Shown here: in pieces, positions 1 through 5,045 of the stretch
How positions within the stretch are numbered: the stretch's first letter is position 1
Layout of the letters: each line of letters starts with the position of its first letter
Source: Nitrospirota bacterium
Lineage (GTDB): Bacteria > Nitrospirota > Thermodesulfovibrionia > Thermodesulfovibrionales > SM23-35
Reading direction: 5' to 3'
DNA length: 11,075 nt
Assembly (NCBI GenBank): GCA_029883145.1
Contig: JAOUJR010000033.1
Location: 1 to 11,075 of the forward strand
The notes under the pieces: model-generated
What the model was told of the DNA's origin: nothing
Databases searched by the model: none
What the model saw: the letters and a program-made list of their open reading frames with translations, nothing else
Made by a program: the position numbers and the translations under genes

Positions 1-69
1 AAGACGGATTACATAAGTGCATTCTTTAAAAATATTGACTGGAAGGTTGTAGAGGCGAGGCTTAAATAA
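1..69 (+). CDS. Superoxide dismutase (Fe/Mn type), 3' end only
   Basis: The window opens inside a reading frame that gives 22 residues and then TAA. The tail reads DYISAFFKNIDWKVVEARL, which resembles the C-terminus of Fe/Mn superoxide dismutases (a Y-I-x-A-F-x-x-x-x-x-W-x-x-V-x-x-R pattern in the last helix). The enzyme dismutates superoxide to hydrogen peroxide and oxygen, normally in the cytoplasm. The metal ligands lie upstream of the window, so metal type and completeness cannot be judged. The next gene starts about 50 bp downstream on the same strand. The call rests on a short tail recognised from memory. Confidence 0.7.
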   Translation, partial: KTDYISAFFKNIDWKVVEARLK

Positions 70-72
70 AAT

Positions 73-116
73 AGAGATCTCGGTCAAATCCTCTTTCTAA
101 AGAGTGAAGGATCTCT
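73..116 (+). promoter_or_regulatory. Stem-loop in the leader of the next gene, overlapping its ribosome-binding site
   Basis: AGAGATC (73-79) is a perfect inverted match to GATCTCT (110-116). Inside it, CTCTT (91-95) can pair with AAGAG (100-104). The outer right arm overlaps the AAGGA Shine-Dalgarno (107-111) of the GTG at 119, so the folded RNA would hide that site. It lies between a superoxide dismutase stop codon and the next gene and lacks a T-tract, so it does not look like a simple terminator. Function is inferred from structure alone. Confidence 0.35.
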
Positions 117-118
117 CT

Positions 119-382
119 GTGGATATAGACATAAAGGAAATAAAAGAGGTTGCAAAGAAATACAGCCCTGAGCAGATAGAAAGTTGTATTACGCAGCAGG
201 TAGAGACAGGTGAAAATATATGTCTGGAAGATGGGGTCTCTGAAAAAATAATCAACGAGCTCGCGAAAGCTAAAGTTGTGAGAAGTTTTATTGAGAACGG
301 TATGAGTCTTGCTGACGCACTGAGAGAGCTTGCAAGAAAGATGAGGCTTGTACAAAAAGGGTTTGAAGGTGAAGAGAAATGA
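119..382 (+). CDS. Hypothetical acidic helical protein, 87 aa
   Basis: I do not recognise this family. The protein begins M-D-I-D-I-K-E and is largely predicted helical and charged, with two Cys (in an ESCIT stretch and an ENICLEDG stretch) and a C-terminal helix around GMSLADALRELARKM. I chose the GTG at 119 because AAGGA (107-111) sits 7 nt upstream; an in-frame GTG at 104 would add five residues but has no Shine-Dalgarno. No signal peptide or membrane segment is visible. Its stop overlaps the next start (ATGA, 379-382), so the two genes are probably translated together and may act as a pair. It follows a superoxide dismutase gene on the same strand. Confidence 0.75.
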   Translation: MDIDIKEIKEVAKKYSPEQIESCITQQVETGENICLEDGVSEKIINELAKAKVVRSFIENGMSLADALRELARKMRLVQKGFEGEEK

Positions 383-801
383 ACACGAGAGATTATTACG
401 AGATTTTCAGGTATCTCATGGAACAGTATTGTCTATTTCAGGAAGACATTGTGTTTGTAGAAGATATCTCTGGTTGGTGTAAAGAACATGGTATTCCTGA
501 AACTGATAGAGAACGGCCTTTGAAACTCATATCAAAAGAAGGGTATGGCTGTAAGATGTTGATACGGGAATATATACCAGATGAGGTTATAGAGGAAAGA
601 GTCAAGGCAATGAGCATTCGAGGCCAGCTGCAAAATGTAGCCTTTGACAGAGCTGATTTACTTGATTCTCATCAAAAAAAGCTTGCTTACTTATTTTTGG
701 CAGAATATGCGACAAGCCTTCCTGACATTGGCAATGATGAGCTTATCGCAGATAACTGGGCGTTTCAGGAAATGGAAAGGTTAGGGTATTTTAAGTCTTA
801 A
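379..801 (+). CDS. Hypothetical protein, 140 aa, coupled to the upstream gene
   Basis: Unrecognised soluble protein with no signal peptide and no transmembrane segment. The N-terminus is acidic and aromatic (a DYYEIFRYLMEQYCLF stretch) and the middle contains DISGWCKEHGIP. Cys residues are scattered rather than in CxxC pairs, so no metal site is evident. Its ATG overlaps the TGA of the preceding gene by 4 nt (ATGA), the classic layout for translational coupling, and GAAGAGA just before it could serve as the ribosome-binding site. The gene is followed by a 185-bp regulatory gap, so it is probably the last gene of the superoxide dismutase-side operon. Function unknown. Confidence 0.75.
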   Translation: MNTRDYYEIFRYLMEQYCLFQEDIVFVEDISGWCKEHGIPETDRERPLKLISKEGYGCKMLIREYIPDEVIEERVKAMSIRGQLQNVAFDRADLLDSHQKKLAYLFLAEYATSLPDIGNDELIADNWAFQEMERLGYFKS

Positions 802-840
802 GATACTTCGAAAGCAGTAAAACTATAGAGAGACATATCT

Positions 841-872
841 GGACAAAATGTCCTATGCATAGGCAGATTGCC
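841..872. promoter_or_regulatory. Three adjacent palindromes, likely activator (bEBP) sites
   Basis: GGACAAAATGTCC (841-853), TATGCATA (854-861) and GGCAGATTGCC (862-872) lie almost end to end. The outer two share the form CA-N3-TG with G/C flanks, and their centres (847 and 867) are 20 bp apart, about two helical turns. They lie roughly 85-115 bp upstream of the start site expected from the sigma-54 promoter at 929-944, the usual distance for enhancer-binding activators. The identity of the activator is unknown. Confidence 0.5.
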
Positions 873-928
873 TGATAAAACCTTTCTATTCATTTCTAAA
901 ATATCAATAAAATCAACTAATTATGCCC

Positions 929-944
929 TGGCATTTCTCTTGCT
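929..944 (+). promoter_or_regulatory. Sigma-54 (RpoN) -24/-12 promoter of the cytochrome P460 gene
   Basis: TGGCATTTCTCTTGCT matches the sigma-54 consensus (TGGCAC-N5-TTGCW) at the GG and GC elements with exact spacing; only the C after TGGCA differs. The start site would fall near 955, about 30 nt before the GTG at 987. A TATAAT (950-955) overlaps this region, but no good -35 lies 16-18 bp upstream of it, so the sigma-54 reading is favoured. Palindromes at 841-872 supply plausible upstream activator sites. Confidence 0.65.
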
Positions 945-986
945 TTACATATAATGAAGGCGTGAATATTTAATTAATGGAGGTAT

Positions 987-1508
987 GTGATAAAAAAGAT
1001 TTTTGTTTGTGTTGTCATTGTAGCATTTGTACTCGGGATTGGATTGATGGCAGATGCCATCCATGAGATTATTCCGTCAGAAACGATTATACCAGTTCCA
1101 GGGCCTGATGCAGAAAAACTCAATGAGTATATAGTTAAGTATAATCCTTACGCGAAATGGAATCTTTGGCCCAAGAAGGGAAGACTCTATAAAGGAACGG
1201 AGCCTCATGGTGCACTTCTTACCACATTTGTGAATGATACGGCTTATTACTCAATTAAAAATAAAACTGGAATGGCTGATGGCTCTATAATTGCCAAGGA
1301 AAACTATTCTGCTGACAAGAGGTTTGGTGCCCTTACTGTAATGTACAAGATAAAGGGATATGACCCTGAGGCAGGAGACTGGTTCTGGGCAAAGTATGCA
1401 CCGGATGGGAAGGTAGAGGCATCAGGAAAAGTCAAAGCATGCATTGATTGTCACGGAAAAAAGAAGGATAATGATTACATCATGACAGGAGATGTAAAGA
1501 AAAAATAG
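987..1508 (+). CDS. Exported cytochrome P460 / c'-beta family haem protein
   Basis: The 173-aa protein has an N-terminal signal/anchor (K3-K4, then a hydrophobic run to about residue 23), so it acts outside the cytoplasmic membrane. Family features follow: WP (61-62), EPHG with TTFVN (72-83), ADGSIIAKENY (97-107), TVMYKIKGY (117-125), DWFWAKYAPDG (131-141), and a c-type haem site CIDCH at 152-156. Members bind haem c in a beta-sheet fold. Cytochrome P460 oxidises hydroxylamine with NO, while cytochrome c'-beta binds NO; the Lys-haem cross-link that separates them cannot be judged here. The GTG start has GGAGG (979-983) only 3 nt upstream, unusually close. A sigma-54 promoter lies just upstream, which fits regulated nitrosative-stress expression (inference). 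Confidence 0.9.
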   Translation: MIKKIFVCVVIVAFVLGIGLMADAIHEIIPSETIIPVPGPDAEKLNEYIVKYNPYAKWNLWPKKGRLYKGTEPHGALLTTFVNDTAYYSIKNKTGMADGSIIAKENYSADKRFGALTVMYKIKGYDPEAGDWFWAKYAPDGKVEASGKVKACIDCHGKKKDNDYIMTGDVKKK

Positions 1509-1706
1509 GGGAAATATCGCACCTCCTTTTATGACCATGGGAAAGAGGAAGAGGTACTTAAGAAGGCTAAAGAACATGATAAAAACCATGATATATGATG
1601 CAAGTCTGGCTAAAATCGTATGAGTCTTAAATGGGGAAACCGCAGAAAATGAAGAGAATACTCTCAATAGATGTGAAGTGCTAAGGATAGCATGGGGAGG
1701 GAGAAA

Positions 1707-1907
1707 ATGAAAAATGTAGGAGGTATTGATAAGAAACTCAGGATAATTTTGGGAATTATTCTTGTCATAGTAGGGCTGTTTGCACCAATATGGGGAGTGT
1801 TGAGAGCAGCTACATTCCTTGTCGCTGCCATAGCCCTATTTACCGGCATCTTCGGTTTCTGACCTCTGTGGAAGGTGCTCGGGATAAGCACCTACAAAGA
1901 AAAATAA
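1707..1907 (+). CDS. DUF2892 (YgaP-like) membrane protein, candidate selenoprotein with in-frame TGA as Sec52
   Basis: The ATG at 1707 has a strong Shine-Dalgarno (GGGGAGG, 1694-1700, 6 nt spacing). It opens M-K-N-V-G-G-I-D-K-K-L-R, the signature of DUF2892, followed by two membrane helices (about residues 12-31 and 33-51). The frame meets TGA at 1860-1862 right after GIFGF, then continues PLWKVLGIST and ends at TAA (1905-1907), 66 residues in all. DUF2892 proteins normally read GFCPLY-x-LLGI-x-T here, so TGA stands exactly where the conserved Cys belongs. A 7-bp perfect hairpin with a G-rich loop begins 11 nt later (1873-1893), as in bacterial SECIS elements. The family is found alone or fused to rhodanese (YgaP) and is linked to sulfur/redox chemistry; function is otherwise unknown. 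The alternative is a 51-aa truncated protein or a sequence error at TGC/TGT. It is followed 24 bp later by pfpI. Confidence 0.8.
1873..1893 (+). promoter_or_regulatory. Bacterial SECIS-like hairpin downstream of the in-frame TGA
   Basis: AGGTGCT (1873-1879) pairs perfectly with AGCACCT (1887-1893) around a 7-nt loop CGGGATA (1880-1886). The apical loop starts 18 nt after the TGA and has G at its second and third positions. This fits the published bacterial SECIS pattern as I know it: a short stem, a G in the first two loop positions, and 16-37 nt from UGA to the loop. The bases after the stem are not T-rich, which argues against a rho-independent terminator. The stem also encodes the conserved VLGIST residues. 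Confidence 0.7.
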
Positions 1908-1931
1908 CTGTTCAATGAAAGGTTAAACCTT

Positions 1932-2444
1932 ATGAATGCATTAATCATCAGTGCAGATAATTTTGAAGACTCAGAACTCTTGGTTCCTTATTACCGTTTG
2001 AAAGAAGATGGAATTTATGTGGATATTGCTTCAATGAAGAAGGGCACAATAAAGGGGAAACATGGATATGAGGTAGAAGTTGATAAAACCTTAAAAGAGG
2101 TGAACCCTAATGACTATGATATTCTCATCCTTCCTGGTGGAAAGGCACCAGAAACGGTGAGGAAGGAGAAAGAGGCTATCGATATTGCAAAACATTTTTT
2201 CGATAAGAACAAACCGGTATCGGCCATCTGTCACGGTCCCCAGACATTGATTTCAGCAGGTTTGTTAAAGGGCAGGCATGCAACCTGTTATAAATCTGTA
2301 GCTCAGGAAATGAAGGATGCTAAAGCAATCTATGAAGATAAAGAGGTTGTAATTGATGGAAACCTTGTTACTTCAAGGCAACCATCTGACTTGCCAGCTT
2401 TTATGAGGGAGACGATAAAAAAGGTTAGAGCGCTTAAAAAATAG
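1932..2444 (+). CDS. pfpI: DJ-1/PfpI family protein (protease/deglycase-type)
   Basis: At 170 aa, the length matches Pyrococcus PfpI (166 aa), and the key residues fall at the same numbers: nucleophile Cys100 in AICHGP, His101, and Glu74 in GGKAPETVR, which in the family completes the site from a neighbouring subunit. The N-terminus carries ISADNFEDSELLVPYYRLKE, typical of the family. Members are cytoplasmic oligomers described as intracellular peptidases and as glyoxalase/deglycase-type enzymes that protect against electrophile and oxidative stress; which activity applies here is not decided by sequence. The ATG has AAAGGT (1918-1923) 8 nt upstream. It lies 24 bp after the DUF2892 candidate selenoprotein gene on the same strand, so the two are probably co-transcribed. 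Confidence 0.92.
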   Translation: MNALIISADNFEDSELLVPYYRLKEDGIYVDIASMKKGTIKGKHGYEVEVDKTLKEVNPNDYDILILPGGKAPETVRKEKEAIDIAKHFFDKNKPVSAICHGPQTLISAGLLKGRHATCYKSVAQEMKDAKAIYEDKEVVIDGNLVTSRQPSDLPAFMRETIKKVRALKK

Positions 2445-2473
2445 ATACAAAAAAGGTTTAGAGGAAGTTTGTC

Positions 2474-2748
2474 GTGGAATTGATACAAGAAACTATCCTG
2501 TTTATCTAAGAATCTGGGATCATAAGGAAATTTCAGGTGGAGTTCCAAAGGAGCCCGGCTGGCATAAAATGGCTGCCAAACTTAAAAATGGAAAGGCTAC
2601 CTTATACTGGGATAGGAAAGAACTGGAAGGAGGCCCTTTTTTTGTTGATAAAATAACCAGAGGATTTGTTGGAGTATACACTAATTTTGTTGGCGGACTC
2701 GGAGATGCAGCAACGAAGGTAGATGGCCTGATCATTAAGATAGAGTGA
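2474..2748 (+). CDS. Hypothetical protein (about 90 aa) with an apparent -1 frameshift at its start
   Basis: From 2479 to the TGA at 2746-2748 there is an open frame with a convincing protein: IDTRNYPVYLRIWD, then GGVPKEPGWHKM, ATLYWDRKELEGGPFFVDKITRGF and GVYTNFVGGLGDAATKVDG. I do not recognise the family. No ATG, GTG or TTG lies in this frame back to its upstream stop (2416-2418). A GTG at 2474 with GAGGAA (2461-2466) 7 nt upstream is one base out of frame; one extra A in GGAATTG would give M-E-I-D-T-R-N-Y-P-V. So either one base was lost (mutation or sequencing error), or translation starts at ATT (2479). No signal peptide or membrane segment is seen. It sits 29 bp after pfpI, likely in the same operon. 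Confidence 0.6.
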
Positions 2749-2865
2749 AAATAAGTATGCCGAGGAAAGAGAAAAGATTAGGAATGAATGAGTTAGAATC
2801 CCCCGAATTCTGTAATTACATATCGCAGGATGGGAAACTACTTGACAATAAACTAAAAATGAAAA

Positions 2866-4860
2866 ATGAATAGACTATCTAAGGAAAAAGCTGCTTATCT
2901 TAAGCATTCTGCCTATCAGAAAATTGATTGGTATCCATGGTCTGACGAGGCATTAGAAAGGGCAAAAAGAGAAGATAAGCCTGTATTTCTGAGTTCAGGC
3001 GCCATATGGTGTCACTGGTGCCATGTGATGGCAAAGGAATGTTTTGAAGATGAAGAGATAGTGAGGCTTCTTAATGAACATTTCATAAATATAAAAATTG
3101 ATAGAGATGAAAGACCTGATATTGACAGAAGATGCCAACAGGCTGTTGCTGCTATGGGTTCCGGTGGTGGCTGGCCTCTCAGTGTATTTTTAACTCCCGA
3201 TGGAAAACCTTTTTTCGGCGGGACATATTTCCCTCCTGAAGATAGGGATGGTAGACCTGGATTCAAAAAAGTGCTGAGGTCTATAGCTGATTTTTATTAT
3301 TCAAAGAGGGAAGAGGTTACCGAATATGCTCAGAGACTTATGACTTTCCTTAAGCCCAAACCGACAGTACACGGTGACATAAATGAATCCTTGATCAATG
3401 AGGCTATTACAACTATTCTTTCTGAATTTGATCCTCAGAACGGTGGTTTCGGTATAGCCCCTAAGTTTCCTATGCCAGGTGCAGTAGCGTTTCTGACAAA
3501 TAGATATTTCTTTACCAAGAACAAATCTATCGGTTACGCTCTAAAAAAGACTCTCGAGTCAATGGCAAAAGGCGGATTCCGTGACCAGATTGGTGGTGGA
3601 TTCCATAGATATTCTACTGATGAGGCATGGATCATTCCTCATTTTGAGAAAATGGCAGATGACAATGCATGGCTTTTGCGAAATTATATCGACGGATATT
3701 GTGTCTTTGGGAATGAATATTTCAGAAAGGTTTCGGAAGGCATAATCGATTTTGTGAGAAGAGAGCTTTCTGATCCAGAAGGTGGTTTTTATGCGAGCCA
3801 GGATGCTGATATCACACCCGATGACGAAGGTGGATATTTTACCTGGAAAGATAAAGATTTCAGGAGACTGCTTAACGATGAAGAATACACTATTTTATCC
3901 CTTCACTTACTTAACGAGAAGGGATGCATGCATCATGACAGATCGAAAAAAGTATTGTTTATTTCGATGGAACCAGAAGAGATTGCCGGGAAGACTGGAA
4001 CAGATATAAGGACAGTTATCGAAATCATTAATCTTGGGAAAGAAAAATTGCTCAAAGAAAGGAGAAATAGGGAAAGTCCCTTTATTGACAGAACATTGTA
4101 TACATCGTCAAATGGAATGTTTATCTCAGCATATATTAATGCTTTTAAAGCATTAAAAGATGAACAATTAAAAGACTTCGCCCTGAAGAGCCTTGAGAGG
4201 ATAATGAAAAAGAATTTAATACACGATGAGCTCTTTCATTCAGATGGCGTGAAAGCATTATTGGATGACTATATATATTTAACTGATGCATTGATTGCTG
4301 CATATGAGGTCACAGGGAATCCAATTTATCTGCATCGAGCAGATGAGCTTATGGAGATATGCGTAGAAAAATTCTGGGATAAAGATGAAGGTGGTTTTTT
4401 TGATACTGAAGATTCAATTCTCGAAATAAGGTTTAAGAGGATAGAGGACATTCCTCACCCATCAGCAAACTCACTCGCCATTCTGTTATTGCTTAAACTT
4501 CACTTTATGACTTCAAAAGAGATATATCGCCAATCTGCAGAAGCATCCCTGAAGTTTTATTCTTTAAAGGCTAAAACTATGGATACCCATACAGGATATT
4601 ATTTCTGTGCAATGGATGCATATTTTCATATGATTAAACTTACTTTAGAGACTTCTCCTGTGAGTGAGTTGACTGAAACTGTATTTTCATCTTTTCGTCC
4701 CTATGTGAGTATAGTGTACGGAGAAAATAATGGCCGTGTTATCCCTTGTCTTGGGGATGTATGCTATGAACCAGTTGAGAGCCCAGATAAATTGTTGACG
4801 TTCTTAAAAGAAAGAGAAACAGTGAAGACAAATGAGGTTAGGGTGACCGAAAGTATATGA
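2866..4860 (+). CDS. yyaL: DUF255 / YyaL (SPATA20-like) thioredoxin-domain protein
   Basis: This 664-aa cytoplasmic protein has the family's usual length and order. An N-terminal thioredoxin-like DUF255 domain (about 1-165) has DWYPWSDEA, the CHWCHVM motif (Cys49 and Cys52 as CxxC), FEDEEIVRLLNEHF, KIDRDERPDID and GGWPLSVFLTPDGKPFFGGTYFPP. An (alpha/alpha)6-barrel of six-hairpin-glycosidase type follows, with PKFPMP, DQIGGGFHRYSTDEAW, PHFEKMADDNAWLL, FYASQDADITPDDEGGYFTW, HDELFHSDG and DDYIYLTDALI. Many relatives read YLLQHA-x-NPVDW near the start; here it is YLKHSAYQKIDW. The biochemical role of the family is not settled. The ATG at 2866 matches family N-termini (MNRL) but has no Shine-Dalgarno. 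The next gene, also a barrel glycosidase relative, lies 185 bp downstream. Confidence 0.9.
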   Translation: MNRLSKEKAAYLKHSAYQKIDWYPWSDEALERAKREDKPVFLSSGAIWCHWCHVMAKECFEDEEIVRLLNEHFINIKIDRDERPDIDRRCQQAVAAMGSGGGWPLSVFLTPDGKPFFGGTYFPPEDRDGRPGFKKVLRSIADFYYSKREEVTEYAQRLMTFLKPKPTVHGDINESLINEAITTILSEFDPQNGGFGIAPKFPMPGAVAFLTNRYFFTKNKSIGYALKKTLESMAKGGFRDQIGGGFHRYSTDEAWIIPHFEKMADDNAWLLRNYIDGYCVFGNEYFRKVSEGIIDFVRRELSDPEGGFYASQDADITPDDEGGYFTWKDKDFRRLLNDEEYTILSLHLLNEKGCMHHDRSKKVLFISMEPEEIAGKTGTDIRTVIEIINLGKEKLLKERRNRESPFIDRTLYTSSNGMFISAYINAFKALKDEQLKDFALKSLERIMKKNLIHDELFHSDGVKALLDDYIYLTDALIAAYEVTGNPIYLHRADELMEICVEKFWDKDEGGFFDTEDSILEIRFKRIEDIPHPSANSLAILLLLKLHFMTSKEIYRQSAEASLKFYSLKAKTMDTHTGYYFCAMDAYFHMIKLTLETSPVSELTETVFSSFRPYVSIVYGENNGRVIPCLGDVCYEPVESPDKLLTFLKERETVKTNEVRVTESI

Positions 4861-4930
4861 GAGCGATAGATATTTTACCGGTATATTGAAGTAGTGTTAA
4901 AAACAATCTCAAGGAGCAAATGGGGAGTGG

Positions 4931-4983
4931 TCTAAAATCATTCCCTAATTTTAGAGTTACTATTTATCATGAGTAATTTTAGA
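4931..4983. repeat. Octamer TCTAAAAT/ATTTTAGA repeated three times upstream of the GH15 gene
   Basis: TCTAAAAT (4931-4938) and ATTTTAGA (4948-4955) form a perfect inverted repeat with a 9-nt centre, and ATTTTAGA recurs at 4976-4983; the last two share the 10-mer TAATTTTAGA (4946-4955 and 4974-4983), 28 bp apart. No T-tract follows, so it is not an obvious terminator of the upstream gene. The position, 60-115 bp before the GH15 start, suits an operator, but the region is AT-rich and no regulator is visible nearby. Confidence 0.4.
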
Positions 4984-5045
4984 TAGTATACACAAATCTT
5001 GGAATGTGCTCAATAAGAAGAGGAGGGTGAGCAGAGGAGTGTTAT

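Noticed and set aside
1531..1623. 30-codon basic ORF after the P460 gene
   Set aside because: No Shine-Dalgarno and no recognisable features; likely chance.
1664..1891. Minus-strand ORF across the DUF2892 gene
   Set aside because: It is the antisense of a gene with clear family features and a strong ribosome site.
1873..1893. Rho-independent terminator of a 51-aa DUF2892 gene
   Set aside because: The stem is good, but the bases after it are A-rich, not T-rich, and it sits within conserved codons; a SECIS role fits better.
2842..2847. Perfect TTGACA as a -35 box for the YyaL-type gene
   Set aside because: No acceptable -10 box lies 16-18 bp downstream, and the start codon falls there instead.
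4911..4976. 18-codon leader peptide (ATG 4920) with AAGGAG before it
   Set aside because: Spacing is only 3 nt and the content is not telling (no run of regulatory codons).
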